Source: Cryptomeria japonica
Taxonomy: Eukaryota > Streptophyta > Pinopsida > Cupressales > Cupressaceae
Reading direction: 5' to 3'
NCBI RefSeq assembly: GCF_030272615.1
Contig: NC_081415.1
Location: forward strand, 417,226,757-417,290,756
DNA: 64,000 nt
Position 1 is the first letter of the stretch. Every line of letters starts with the position of its first letter. The position numbers were made by a program, and so were the translations under genes. Positions 1 through 11,253 of this stretch are shown one piece after another. The notes beneath the pieces are model-generated. The model was not told the DNA's origin, ran no database searches, and was given only the letters and a program-made list of their open reading frames with translations.

Positions 1-555
1 TTATCATTTTGTGGTTGCAGGACCTTGCAGGTACCAAACATCGACTCCACTTGGCTTCACAGGTCTAAGATGTTCACCATGTGTCATTAGCGTCTTGGCA
101 TAATTCGACACGTCAGTTAGTGAGTTTGAACTTTTCAGTATTGTGAGTATGTTTAGAGATGGTTGATTTATTTGATTATGTTTAGATTAATTATGTGATC
201 CTTGATGTGTGATTTTATAATTAATAATGCTTATTTTAATGTATTTAATTTATTGGCTTTGAGTACTTAATTATTTAATATTTTATGGTTATTTATTTTG
301 TGTGATTTTAATATTTATTTGGTATTTATTGTTTAATCTTTATCGAGGTTTGATCATTTATTTGATATTTAATTATTTAATTATTTATTCATTTAGTGTT
401 TATGGTTTAATTAATAATTTGGTATTTAATGTTTATTTATCTATTATTGATTTATTGTTTAATTGACACTTATTTATTTATTTATTATTTATTGTTTAAT
501 AGTGCTTTTATATTTTTTGTTGATTAATATTTATTGGTGACTTTTAATTTATTTA
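1..555 (+). repeat. 5' LTR of the LARD-like element, left piece
   Basis: This piece aligns with 40688-41311 in the 3' LTR. It is very AT-rich, with many TTTATTTATT runs. It ends at the 16-bp target duplication ACTTTTAATTTATTTA (540-555) created by the LINE/gypsy composite; the rest of the LTR resumes at 16934. About 70 bases near position 55 are present only in the 3' copy. Confidence 0.85.
540..555. repeat. Target-site duplication, left copy, of the LINE/gypsy composite
   Basis: ACTTTTAATTTATTTA occurs here and again at 16934-16949. The uninterrupted LTR copy holds it once, at 41296-41311. A 16-bp duplication next to an A/T tail is typical of target-primed reverse transcription by a LINE. 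Confidence 0.85.
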
Positions 556-981
556 TTTATTTTTTTGATAAAAGTGGAGAGTCCACTAAACTTATATATT
601 ACTCATAAAAATGTTTACATCGGGTTCAAGAAAAGGCATATCGGTAGGAAAGAACCCGCAAGAAAACCTCTGGTTGTAGCCTTCAAAAAATTAAAAACTA
701 GGCACTACCCTTACATCATTTGTTGTTGTCCAGTCAGATCGCCCAACCCCCTACCTCTAACAATTATACAAGGGTCCCATAGGACATTTACAGAAAACCA
801 GACTGCCGCCAAATGAAGGGCTCAACAAAATGCCATCGGGATTACATGAAGGACCACCAAGGAGATAATAGCGATGTAGAAGTTCTTGGCAAAACCATAT
901 TGAAACACTCAAGCATAATAGTAGCCAACGAACCTCCAAATCTGCATCAACAAAAACCATACCACCAACTCCAAAAAATAG
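556..981 (-). other. LINE 3' untranslated end
   Basis: These are the terminal 0.4 kb of the LINE on the minus strand, between the 321-codon frame and the A-rich tail. The short frames here overlap each other in several phases and show no recognisable domain. Confidence 0.6.
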
Positions 982-1947
982 TCAGATATCCAAAAACCAA
1001 GAGCTAGTGCTCTCCTCCGGAGGATCATGAGTTGAGACCGGAGGAGGAATAACCCTTAGAGGAAAAGCCAAACAAGAAGGATTAGAGAACAAAAAGCCCA
1101 AAGTTATCAACGAGTGCAAGGCCTCAAAAATGACCCAAGCTTTATCCACATATTGATCAGGAGCCAGATACAAAAGAAAATCCATAGAAGCCCGTGTGTC
1201 TTCCATGGAATCACATATCAATCCCATTCTTAATTCATGCAATAATTGACCAGACCAACCATTAACCATGAGCTCATGGCGAGGAAGAAACCCACCATAA
1301 TAAAAGGACCCCACATCAAAATGATAATCAGCCAATGCAGAAGAAACCAAGTCCCAATTACATACTATCAAAAAAATGAACGTGGAAACCAAGAGGCAGA
1401 CGAAATCATCATCAAGTAAAACATCATAACAGATTGTAACAAACCAAGACAAAAGCTCAGCATAAGAATTATGAGGGCAAATTTCCAACAATCGACACCC
1501 CAGAAGTCTGCGGAATTCAAAATCCACCATAGGAGAAAACAAATTAAAGACCTTACCAAGCTTGACAGAATTATCCACATTCTCTTCCTCCGATATCCTA
1601 GCTTCTAGAAACACTCTGTATGTCCCAGTGGTCAGAGAAGATGACATTTGTAGGAGGAAGAGCTCCAATAAAAACCATAGAAGCATAAAACGTAAAATGC
1701 TGCTTAATTCATAACAACACAAGATAACACATGAAAATATAAATGAGAAAACCGCCCTTAACTTCCCATAATGACGAGAACAACAATGCAAAATATCCAT
1801 CACAAACTTCCTTGATTTAAGCATTTCACAAGGGTTAACAACTCTGATGCTGACAACCATAAATGAAAATCCAGAAGGAGAGGACGCCACCCCCAAACAA
1901 TGATTATCACATAAAACCAAATCTGCCATGGCCGAAAACTCACACAA
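982..1947 (-). CDS. Open frame of 321 codons in the LINE 3' region (possible third ORF)
   Basis: A 321-residue frame runs uninterrupted on the LINE sense strand between the RNase H end of ORF2 and the poly-A tail. I do not recognise the product. It is hydrophobic in its first half, with a likely membrane-type stretch around residues 60-100 rich in Phe, Leu, Ile and Cys. An acidic stretch (SEEENVD) follows, and the C terminus is proline-containing (IPPPVSTHDPPEES). Chance survival of 321 codons without a stop is improbable in DNA this AT-rich, especially when neighbouring ORF2 is broken many times. It could be a genuine accessory LINE ORF, a piece of host gene carried in the LINE 3' region, or luck. 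Cysteine and hydrophobic bias argue for caution. Confidence 0.4.
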   Translation of the reverse strand: MCEFSAMADLVLCDNHCLGVASSPSGFSFMVVSIRVVNPCEMLKSRKFVMDILHCCSRHYGKLRAVFSFIFSCVILCCYELSSILRFMLLWFLLELFLLQMSSSLTTGTYRVFLEARISEEENVDNSVKLGKVFNLFSPMVDFEFRRLLGCRLLEICPHNSYAELLSWFVTICYDVLLDDDFVCLLVSTFIFLIVCNWDLVSSALADYHFDVGSFYYGGFLPRHELMVNGWSGQLLHELRMGLICDSMEDTRASMDFLLYLAPDQYVDKAWVIFEALHSLITLGFLFSNPSCLAFPLRVIPPPVSTHDPPEESTSSWFLDI

Positions 1948-2953
1948 GGCGGCCAGTGATGCAGTACCAAAACTTTAACAAATAATAATAGCCCAGGAAT
2001 GTACTACACATTTAAAGAGTTACAAGCATGCCACAACGTATGAAGGACCGAAAACAAAAAAATGCTCAAAATCACACACATGTCGCCACCCTTGAAAATA
2101 TCATGAACAACCACATCCTCACCTTATAAATGGCATTATAAATGACTGATACTTAAAGTAGAAATATGGTTTCTACATCAGATAAAAGGCACATACAAAG
2201 TCATCCATAAAGTGAAAAAGAGGATGAACCTAACCAATCAAAGAAGTTGGACAATCTTTAAACCAGAGACAAGACATCCCATTACCTTCCACATAACCTT
2301 GAGGAATATCCCTTACCTCGATAGTATTTAAATTTGTCTTTAGAATAATTTGCACATTCGGCAAAAACTGCAATTTACATGCTAACCATACCTCATGGGA
2401 TATACACACCATCATCTAGCCCATAAGAAAATTGTAAGAACATACCATATGTAAACAAAAACATAATAGAACCTATCATCCTCCTATCTACACATGTGGT
2501 ACAAATAAAATCTGATCAGAGTAAAGGATGACCTGAATACCTGAGGAGATAATAGAAGTAGATAAACCCAAATGAATTACCTTAAACCCTTAGATTAGAT
2601 TAAAAACCTAAGAAGAATATCTTGAGGAATGTCACATGCCTCCACATTCATAAAATGAGAAATTATCCCTTACCTCGACAATATTTAAATTGAACTTTAG
2701 AATGATTTGCAACATTCGGCAAAAACTGCAATTTACCTGCTAACCATACCTCATGGGATATACACACCATCATCTAGCCTAGAAGCAAAATTTTAAGAAA
2801 ACACCATATGTAAACAAAAACATAATAGAGCCTATCATCCTCCTAGCTACACATGTGGTGCAAATAAAATCTGATCAGAGTAAAGGATAACATGAATACC
2901 TCAAGAGATGATGGAAGCAGATAAACCCAAAACAATTACCTTAAACCCTTAGA
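1948..2953 (-). other. LINE 3' region, non-coding
   Basis: I see no long frame here. Most of the stretch is taken up by the direct duplication described separately; the remainder, nearest the 321-codon frame, shows nothing recognisable. Confidence 0.5.
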
Positions 2954-2992
2954 TTAGATCAAATACCCAAGAAGAATATCTTGAGGAATGTC
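2275..2992 (-). repeat. Direct tandem duplication, unit about 359 bp, in the LINE 3' region
   Basis: The block containing CCCTTACCTCGA at about 2309 recurs at about 2668, and GAAGAATATCTTGAGGAATG at about 2612 recurs at 2971. Both offsets are about 359 bases. The two units differ at scattered positions, so the duplication is not very recent. The second unit overlaps the end of the RNase H coding region, which suggests that the duplication copied the end of ORF2 into the 3' region. Confidence 0.75.
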
Positions 2993-3440
2993 ACTTGCCT
3001 CCACATTCTTAAGATGAGCATCAGAGTCAATTGCAATATCAGCCAAAAAATCTGCAAGCTTATTCAGTTCTCTAAAACAATGAGATAATGAGAATGTATA
3101 AAAGAATGACAACTTCTCCAAAATATGATCTAATATGTACTTCAAATGCCAACAATTGCTCTTACTGCTCAAAACACTCTGGATAATGACCATTGAATCC
3201 CCCTAAATTAATAGGGTTTTAAATCCCTAAAGAGATAACCAAATCGATCCCTAGGGACAAAGCTTGGCATTCAACAAAATTGTTTGACTGGGAACTAAGG
3301 GCATGACACTGAGTAGCTATTAAGACTGCATTGTGGTAAAAAATAGCCATACCAGCCCCAGCCAACTCTGGGTTACCCCTAGAAGTTCCATCAAAATGAA
3401 ACTTAAAATGGCCCAGAGGAGGAGGATCCCATCTAGCAGC
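2954..3440 (-). pseudogene. LINE ORF2 C-terminal RNase H domain
   Basis: The minus strand reads HFKFHFDGTSRGNPELAGAG, followed by FVECQAL and then GDSMVIIQSV, and ends with RELNKLADFLAD. These are the ordered Asp/Glu/Asp motifs of the RNase H found at the end of many plant L1 ORF2 proteins. The pieces lie in more than one frame, so the domain is inactive in this copy. The zinc-binding region lies immediately upstream. Confidence 0.75.
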
Positions 3441-3509
3441 AATTCTCTTATTAATAGTAACAAGACCTTTTGCGACAGACCCATGAGAAGGGATGGCAGA
3501 GAGAGATTT

Positions 3510-4274
3510 CTAGGTCCTTGTAATCCTACCATCCCAATGAGAGACAGATTTCAAATTCTCCAAATTCTTATGAATGTATGACAGAGCCACCTCCGAGATA
3601 AAAGCCTCAATCTTGAGTAAAATGTCAGAGAGCGAAGCTGATAGCTTTCTAAAAATCCTATTATTTGTCTCTAACCATATGTTCCAAATGATAATCGAAG
3701 GAGAGATGAGCCAGAGACAAGCATAAAAGGATGAGGAAAACAAGATAGGCCAGGCTCTAAAGTGGGAGAGAAGTTCATTGCTAGTAACAAAGGACAGTCC
3801 TAGTTTCTCAAACAACCATTGCCAACATCCAAAAGAAAAATCACAGTGGAGAAACATGTGAGAGGAAGATTCCAAATTCATATTACACAAAACACAAGGG
3901 AAAACAATAGTCAATCCCATCCTATCCAATCTCATCCCTATAAGAACCCTGTCTTGTACAACAAGCCAAGCAAATGCACCTTCCTTCGGAAGGCAAGCCG
4001 AATGCCAAAACAATTTAAAGGGCCAGGAAGAAAAGTCCTTAGCCGGCATAAGGGAATTATATCCATCTTTCACAGAGTATTTGCCAAATACACTCTTAGT
4101 CCAAATGAGCTCATCTTCCCTCTCAGACAAGATGACAACTCTATCTTTGAGGACATTACAAAATTCTACTTTCAAACTAAGGTCAACATTCAAAAAGTCA
4201 ATTGATTTCCATTTAGCCATCTTCACATGAACACTTTGTGCAATATCAAAATAATCAGACAAAAAATTCCCCAT
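3510..4274 (-). pseudogene. LINE ORF2 zinc-binding reverse-transcriptase region (zf-RVT)
   Basis: A 254-residue open segment carries the pattern typical of the zf-RVT region between reverse transcriptase and RNase H: FGKYSVKDGYNSL, then FWHSACLPKEGAFAWLV, then CVLCNMNLESSSHMFLHC. The cysteine/histidine spacing C-X2-C...H-X3-H-C is visible. It continues the same ORF2 as the flanking segments on the minus strand. Confidence 0.8.
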
Positions 4275-6276
4275 CTGTCAGAAAGGATTGACTTCAATGG
4301 GGTCCAATCCCTAATGGAGTCCAAAGGACAATAACCATTCCAAGAATCATCCCAAAATCTAGCTTTACTACCATTATGCACTACCCAAGAAAGATGGGGC
4401 AACAAGACACTTCTACATTTAACCAAAAAATTCCAAATAGCCGACCCATGGGGCAAACTCGAAGCACGAAAAACACACTCTTGCCGCATTATTAAAATAC
4501 TTATCAAACATGATCTTAGCCCAAAGGGAATTTGGTTTAACATACAATTTCCAAACTAGCTTAGCCCCCAAGGCTAGATTTTGATTCTCCAAGCTTCTAA
4601 TCCCTGACCCCCCAAGTTCTTTAGGAAGACAAACTTTATCCCAAGCTAGCAAGGTGATCCTACATTTCCCATCCTTACTATTATTCCAAAGAAAGGATCT
4701 CAGAGTATCCTTCAAACTAACAAGAATAGACTTTGGAGCTTTGATAATTGACATTAAGTAAATTGGCACCGCATTCAACACAAACTTAATCAGAACAATT
4801 TTCCCTGCCATGGTAAGCCATTTGTGGTTCCAGGACAAGATTTTCTTTGATATCCCTAAAGTTACTTTATCCCAAAAATTCCACCTTGTATTTTTTATCA
4901 AAAAAGGGGATCCCAAGGTAGCTGCAAGGAAAATCCCCAAGTTGGAAACCCCAAAACTTCTGAAGCCTACCCTAAATTAAGGAGTGAGTGTTTAAGAAGA
5001 ATAACTTAGACTTGTCCTTATTGACCTTCTGTCCACTAGAAAATGAAGCATAATTCTTAATCACTTGATCAATAGTTCTAGCCTCCTTTAAAGATGCATT
5101 GCCAAACAAAAGGGTGTCATCAGCAAAAAGGCAATGGGAAATCCTTTGATCAAAGTTTTGAGTTTGGATCCCCCTCCATAAACCACTCAATCGAACTACT
5201 CTAATTGCCCAACTCAAAGTTTCAGCTAGTAATATAAACAAGAAAGGGGAAAAGGGATCCCCTTGCCTCAAACCCCTAGAAGAATGGAAGAACCCACAAG
5301 GAGACCCATTAACAAGAATCAAGAATCTAGCCGAGGAGATGCATGACGTGATCCATTTTATCCAAGCCAATGAGAAACCCAGCCTTGATAAAACAACTTT
5401 TAATGCATTCCATTCGACCCTGTCATAAGCCTTCATCATATCTAACTTTAGGATCATGGCAGGACATTTCTGAACTGATATCGAATGAAGAACCTCATGA
5501 GAAACTATTGCCCCCTCCATTGTTTCCCTTTTTGGAACAAAACCTACTTGCTCTAGAGAGATAATTTTCGATAAAAGTTTAGCCAATCTCATAGAAATCA
5601 CTTTTGTGAAGATCTTGTAGAGGGTATTACATAAAGCTATAGGACGAAATATGCAAAAGTTTTAGGGTCCTCCTTCTTAGGTATAATGACTATCAAGGTG
5701 TTATTCATTTCCTTAAGGATCGACCCTATTTCATCTAGCTTCCTCAAGAGCCAAAAGAACATCTGGACCCACAAAATCCCAACATTTCTGAAAGAATAAA
5801 GGAGTGAATCCATTAGGCCCGGGTGCCTTGTCCGGATTCATAGCAAAAACAACTCCCCTAACCTCTTCTAATGAAAAAGGAGACATTAACATTCTATTGT
5901 CATCAAGATAAATTAAAGAGGGAATGTGAGATGAGATATTATTAGAGACATCATTACTTTCTGATGAAAGTAGATTCTTAAAAAACTTAACTGCTTCACT
6001 AGAAATGTCCTCTAACTCAGAAAGAATATTCCCATGACAGTCCTGAATACAAGTAATCCTACTCCTAGCCCTTTTCATTTTAGTGGAAGAATGGAAAAAT
6101 TTTGTATTTTTATCCCCATTAGCTAACCATAACTCCCTAGATTTTTGTCTCCAATATACCTCCTCTCTTGCCAAAATTTCTTCTAAGTCACTCCTAAGAG
6201 ACTTAATTTGATCAAACACCGTAGAACCCATACCATGCAGAATTACATGCCTATTCAATACTTCAATCATATCCAA
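4223..6276 (-). pseudogene. LINE ORF2 reverse transcriptase domain
   Basis: This covers the non-LTR reverse transcriptase core on the minus strand. In order it shows NPDKAPGPNGFTPLFFQKCW, GFVPKRETMEGA, LKLDMMKAYDRVEW, RGLRQGDPFSPFLFIL and the catalytic FADDTLLFGN. These are the standard motif blocks of plant L1 enzymes and copy the element's own RNA by target-primed synthesis. The catalytic Asp pair is intact, but the domain is spread over four open segments, so this copy is dead. Upstream lies the endonuclease and downstream the zinc-binding region. Confidence 0.9.
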
Positions 6277-6366
6277 AATCCTTTGCTTTTCTTCAAAGAT
6301 ATTCTTAAAATGCAGAGAATTCCACTCCCTAATATTTTTCTTTAGAAATCTGATGTTCTTAACAAT

Positions 6367-7203
6367 CTAAAACATTCTAGACCCTCTAACGAATGGAGCC
6401 TCACCCCACCATTGCCAAAGGAGGGTTAGGAAAGAAGGATCCCTAAACCACATGTGTTCAAACTTAAAAGACAATTTATGAGAAGATCTATCTTTTAAAA
6501 TAGAGAGGGAGACAGGAAAGTGATCTGACCCTAACAAAGGAAGGATAGAAGAAAAAAGCTCAATATCTAAATCAAACCAACTGCAGGAAAGTAAAAATCT
6601 ATCCAATCTCTCCGCAATTTGAGAGAAATTCTTCCTCATGTTTGTCCATGTGAAAAGACCATTATTTGGCTTACAATAAAAAAGAGACATATCAGAAATA
6701 AATGCATTAAAATCATCCATAGATTTCTTATTAGGACAAATACCCCCTGTCTTTTCACCCGAATCTAGAATTGCATTGAAGTCCCCCCCAAAAATAATAA
6801 AAGAATGATCCCTAAGGGGGGATGACACCCTTATGAGTTCTCGCCAAAGGATGCATTTAGCCAAAACACCTGAGGGGGAATAAATATTAAACAACCATAC
6901 TTTGAACATAGAATTTTTGTAAGACACTAATGATAACATCCAATTAGGAGCAGAAGCAACCAATTCTACATCAACCACAAAATCATTCCATAACAAGGCC
7001 AAACCCCCCAACGGCCCAGAAGATGGACATGACAAGAATTTCCACCTCTTCCAAGAGGAAAAAACTAACTCAAAATTCTCCAAAGAGAGCTTAGTCTCTT
7101 GAAGCATACCTATGTCCCACTTAACCAAGTCCAATTGAGACTTGATCAAGCATCTCTTGTTAAGGGAATTTAAGCCCCTAACATTCCATGAAATAATCCT
7201 CAT
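6367..7203 (-). pseudogene. LINE ORF2 apurinic-like endonuclease domain
   Basis: A 278-residue open segment begins MRIISWNVRGLN and contains MLQETKLS, GGDFNAILDSGEKTGG and GSDHFPVSL. These are the metal-binding and catalytic blocks of the exonuclease/endonuclease/phosphatase fold that nicks target DNA for L1 elements. The start codon nearly abuts the end of ORF1 (7200), the usual tight ORF1/ORF2 arrangement. The domain itself is complete; the break lies just downstream, before the reverse transcriptase. Confidence 0.9.
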
Positions 7204-8235
7204 TGCCCTTGAGGGGAGGTCGACACTCCCCTCTTTTCATCCTTAGGGGAAGAAATATTCTCCCCAAAACTTTTATGTAAGCTCCTCTTAACAGCCACAG
7301 ATCTAATGACCAGAGGACTAATTAGGCACTTCTTTTTCTTCTTGATGGAACTCAAGCAATGACCAATGTTTTTCCCCTTGTCCAAAGACAAGGTTGAGAC
7401 CTTCTTAACCCCGGGAGAAGCAGACAATACTTGCTGAATACCTGCATCAATTTCCAATTGAGTTTTACTATTTTTTGGAGGTCTACCCCTACCCGGAGAC
7501 ACAACAGGGATAGGGAATTTCATCTCAACTTGAGCAATAGGAGGGCCTAACGAAGAGACTACCATTTTAACTGAAGGCGACCGAGGAGAAGACACCAGTC
7601 CCTGGGGTTCCACTTTATTTAAAACATCCTGGGCAACATTATTATTGAGAACCTCAAAAGGATTAAAGGAAGGGGAAAGAGGCAAACTCTTATGAATTAA
7701 ATTCAAATCATTCTCAATAGAAGACATAATCCTATCTGAAACCTCCTCATCTAACTGATCCTTGTTACTATTGAGCAAATGCTCAACTTGTTGAATCGTA
7801 TGTTCATTTGGAGAAATATCTAGAGGCTCCTGAGGCTTACCCCAGATTAGGCTTACTATATGCTAACTCTTTTACCTTTTGAATTAGGAGAGCATCATCA
7901 TGACTTAAGGGAGTAGACTTAACAGGGGCATTATCCCCTACACCTCCATTATATTGTGGAATATTCATCTGAGCACCCAGCCCTTCTAAAGAAGTAGAAG
8001 CCTAATCACCTATAATGCCATCTAGCCCACCCTCCTGAGCAGAATTACAATGATTGAGACCTTGAGGGGAGGGATGACTTTTCTGACCAAATTGCTAAGA
8101 ATTACCACCGTGATCCTGACAACTGGACTTAGAATTAATAACCCCCTCTAGTCCCACTTGATTTAAATTGTTCAAAGCACTCTCCACCTTATCAGAGGAA
8201 GTGTTATGGATAGACTGATCAACATTGTTCCCTTG
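7200..8235 (-). pseudogene. LINE ORF1, C-terminal part
   Basis: This is the continuation of LINE ORF1 on the low-coordinate side of the inserted TR-GAG-like element. It encodes a low-complexity polar region: 192 open codons ending at 7200, with KNSKTQLEIDAG and SIKKKKKCLIS, plus NSPQGNNVDQSIHN next to the insertion. A basic linker of this kind is usual for the C-terminal half of plant L1 ORF1. Several stops separate the pieces. Assignment rests mainly on position directly upstream of ORF2. Confidence 0.6.
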
Positions 8236-8240
8236 GGGAC
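8236..8240. repeat. Target-site duplication GGGAC, left copy
   Basis: GGGAC lies directly before the left LTR of the TR-GAG-like element and again at 13313-13317 directly after its right LTR. It shows integration into LINE ORF1. Confidence 0.85.
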
Positions 8241-8721
8241 TGTTGGATTTTGCCAAGATCAAGAGCTCAATGAAATGTACAAAATAGAGACATAATATGG
8301 GACAAGAATAAATTGTATTCTCATCAATAGAAATGATCAATAACATAGCTACATACAATGTAGAAGAACCTGCTTATATAGGTAAGGCTAGGGATATGTA
8401 TGAGCACACAAATATGACATGTGGCTCAATAAGAAACAAGGGTAGGTAGGAAATAGGTGTGGGTAGGTAGGAGAAATAATATAATATTCCACATGAGGTG
8501 GATCACCCACCGAAGGTGGAATTATCACTCCACAATAAGTGGATATGATAGTGTAATAACAAGATCAACACCATAAAAGGTAGAATTTCTCCTACACGCA
8601 CTATCCCAACATGGCACAAACACCCAAGTGTCTCATATCCAAACTACTATGAAATGCATTATCCTAAGTAAACTTAAGTAAGTGTAATAATATCCATGAT
8701 GAATAATTATTTACACCAACA
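8241..8721 (-). repeat. 3' LTR of the TR-GAG-like element
   Basis: The LTR is 481 bp. In element orientation it starts TGTTGGTGTAAATAATTATT and ends ATCCAACA. A TATATAAG promoter-like box lies on the minus strand at about 8373-8380. Directly inside it is the purine tract expected for plus-strand priming (C-run on the plus strand at 8722-8729). Confidence 0.85.
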
Positions 8722-8943
8722 CCCCCCCTTAAGTGCAACTTAGGGGAATGCACTTAAGTCTACAATGCAACTAAGAAATGCAAGATGGGTCCCGGCTACA
8801 AGGCCATGTTAGGTACCCATGTACAAATGCAAATGCAGGCAAACCAATGCAATGAAATCTCTCACAAAGTGGGGAAAGAGAGAAAAACCCAATGGGAAAA
8901 AACCCTCCCCCAAAAAGAGAGATGAAAACATACAAGAGAACTC

Positions 8944-10095
8944 TCATAGAAGAATGTGAGGAACAAAACCCCATGTGAGGAAAAAGTCCCCCCCATATGA
9001 GAGAAGAAGAGAAGTCAAACAGTGATCCTCCCTCAATGAAGAATCTGCACCAATGATAGAAGCTCGATGTATGAAGAAACTGCTCCACGAATGTCGAACA
9101 ACATTCCTCCCCTTAGGAAGAAACAAAACCAAAGGTGTATCCATGAAGTCTCCCCAATCATGAAGGGAAGATGTATGAAGAAAACTCATGATGAAAGGAA
9201 TCTCTGAAAACTGCTCAAGTGTCCCCATGTCGATGCTGAAAGATACCCCCTCCAAAGGTGGTAAACTGTGCCACACTACTGAAAAAGGCACTCCAAGATC
9301 TAGTGGAGATGGATGTAGAACATGTCCCAAAGATTCACATGTCTCCTCAAAACATAAAGAGACCTCCTCCAACTGTTGTACATAAGTATCCACAATCATG
9401 TCAACCTTGAAAGAATGATCATGTAGAGAATGAACAAGGGGGTCAGAGTGTGCCCTCGCAACAATCGAAGAAGGATCACCTTCATCAAAGAGAAGATGAA
9501 TGTCATCAATGATGTCTCCCAAATCTGCAATGTAGGATTCCACAAACAAACCTGTAATGTCTGTCAAGTAATCATCCCATGAATCTGAAGCTGGAAGACA
9601 ATGAATATCCTGCTGCACTGAATCACATGAAGGCAAAACTGTCGCACTATCCGCATCATCAGGTGCAATAGGTGATGTGATATCAATATGAGGAGATGAA
9701 ATACAAGACTCAAGAATGGGGTCACATGTGAGAATCCCCATGTTCAAGTGTCCAAAGTTCTCCTCAAAATCTAAACCATCACAAGAAATGTGATCATCAT
9801 ATGTAGAATCATCAAATGTGAAATCATCATCATCAACAAAATCTGAAAAGGAGTATAACCGAGATGCATGATCAACCACCCCAGTTGCAATGATAGCTCT
9901 AGTCTCCATGTCTCTAATGAAAACTGAGTCAGGTGTGAACTCCACAACTCTCTTAGTTGCACCATGTGTGATTTGATAGATAGAAAGGAGATTGTTTGTC
10001 AAGTGGGGTACACACAACACATCATTGAAGGAGTTATCCCCAATGTCAATAGATCCTTTCCCAATCACATCCATGTATGTATGATTGCCCATCAA
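8944..10095 (-). CDS. Unknown acidic protein frame in the TR-GAG-like element
   Basis: This open frame of 383 codons lies downstream of gag-protease, where pol would be in an autonomous copia element. The first 80 residues (LCVPHLTNNLLSIYQITHG, then VEFTPDSVFIRDMETRAIIA) continue the usual copia sequence after the protease. After that the protein is unlike integrase or reverse transcriptase. It is strongly acidic (DDDDFTFDDSTYDDH, then many Asp, Ser, His and Leu residues) and shows no recognisable domain. I cannot assign a function. It may be a decayed remnant, a captured coding sequence, or a genuine accessory protein of a non-autonomous family. Confidence 0.5.
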   Translation of the reverse strand: MMGNHTYMDVIGKGSIDIGDNSFNDVLCVPHLTNNLLSIYQITHGATKRVVEFTPDSVFIRDMETRAIIATGVVDHASRLYSFSDFVDDDDFTFDDSTYDDHISCDGLDFEENFGHLNMGILTCDPILESCISSPHIDITSPIAPDDADSATVLPSCDSVQQDIHCLPASDSWDDYLTDITGLFVESYIADLGDIIDDIHLLFDEGDPSSIVARAHSDPLVHSLHDHSFKVDMIVDTYVQQLEEVSLCFEETCESLGHVLHPSPLDLGVPFSVVWHSLPPLEGVSFSIDMGTLEQFSEIPFIMSFLHTSSLHDWGDFMDTPLVLFLPKGRNVVRHSWSSFFIHRASIIGADSSLREDHCLTSLLLSYGGDFFLTWGFVPHILL

Positions 10096-10137
10096 AATCT
10101 ATGGCATGGTGCAAGGCTCAAATGTAGAGAACATAGA

Positions 10138-11253
10138 CTATGAAGATGCCATATGATGAGAAGCCCCTGAATCTAGAAGCCATCTCTCTGAATCATGACT
10201 GATAGTAGCACATAGAGTTTTTCCTTTTCTTGTTCCAAAAGAGTGAGTCTTTCCACTTGTAGAAGCCATGAATGCTTGCCCTTTTCCTTTTGAATGTGAG
10301 GAAGTGGAAGTTGATGAATCATCCTTCTTGTAGACTTTAGGCAAATCAATGTTATGCTTTTTGATGATATGTGTGAGTTCATCAATCTTCTTAGAATAGC
10401 AACGATGCTCCTCATGACCAATCTTTTTACAATAAACACAAGTAGTTCTCTCTCTCTTTGGTGAATTATCTCTCTTGGAAGAGAATGAATCTCCTTGTTG
10501 TGGAGAAGATGGTGCTTTGTCCTTAGGCTTTGATTGCCATTTCTTCTTGTTTGAGTTGTCCTTTCCTTGATTTCCTTTGTTCTCTTGATTTGCCACTAAT
10601 GCTTGAGACTTAGAAGCCTTAAGAATGCCCATGCTTATGAACTTAGTTTGTTCCATCATCAACATTTCATTGAAAGCATCAAATGTAGGCATTGTGTAGC
10701 TTGAACCCATTGTCATCCTATGGGTTTGGAAACTAGAAACAAATGTTGCATATTCTTGTGGAAGCTTGCCTATCAAGTTGAATAGCAATTGAGTATCCTT
10801 TTTATCAATGCCACAATCTTTGAGTTGTGCCCTCAACTCATTTGCCTTAGTGACATAATCTTGTATAGTATCAAAGTTCTTGGGATCTAACATGGTGAGA
10901 TCACTATCAATTTGATATCCCCTAATCTCATCAACTTGACCATACAAGTCTTGAAACTTTTGCCAAGCATCCTTGATTAGAGTACATTTCTCAATATGAA
11001 AAATGAGATCCTTTGATACATACTTTCTTAAGGTACCAATTGCCATGATATTTTTAGTGAGCCAATCTAAGTGACCAACTAGATCAACCTTAGGATCAGC
11101 TAGAGCAACAATAGTTCCATCAATGTAATGAGTGAGTCCTTTTTCCATAAGTTTACTCCATGCATCAGTTTTCCAAGTAGCATAGTTATGTGGAGTTAAG
11201 AGAGGAAACTTAGAAGAACCCATAGCAGCAGAAAGGAAGGAACACAAGAGCAC
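10138..11253 (-). CDS. gag: Copia-type gag with zinc knuckle and protease motif
   Basis: A 371-residue open frame. The first third is the copia gag core (LTPHNYATWKTDAWSKLM, then IKDAWQKFQDLYGQ). A basic Lys/Ser-rich linker follows, then a CCHC knuckle, CVYCKKIGHEEHRC, near residue 275. The C-terminal end carries the aspartic protease active site WLLDSGASHHMA. Gag packages the element RNA and the protease matures it. The frame is intact over its whole length, in keeping with the very similar LTRs of this element. The knuckle-to-protease order is the normal copia order. No pol domains follow. Confidence 0.85.
   Translation of the reverse strand: MLLCSFLSAAMGSSKFPLLTPHNYATWKTDAWSKLMEKGLTHYIDGTIVALADPKVDLVGHLDWLTKNIMAIGTLRKYVSKDLIFHIEKCTLIKDAWQKFQDLYGQVDEIRGYQIDSDLTMLDPKNFDTIQDYVTKANELRAQLKDCGIDKKDTQLLFNLIGKLPQEYATFVSSFQTHRMTMGSSYTMPTFDAFNEMLMMEQTKFISMGILKASKSQALVANQENKGNQGKDNSNKKKWQSKPKDKAPSSPQQGDSFSSKRDNSPKRERTTCVYCKKIGHEEHRCYSKKIDELTHIIKKHNIDLPKVYKKDDSSTSTSSHSKGKGQAFMASTSGKTHSFGTRKGKTLCATISHDSERWLLDSGASHHMASS

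Noticed and set aside
3333-5564. Plus-strand frames of 64-128 codons over the LINE
   Set aside because: They are antisense to recognisable LINE ORF2 domains and have no features of their own.
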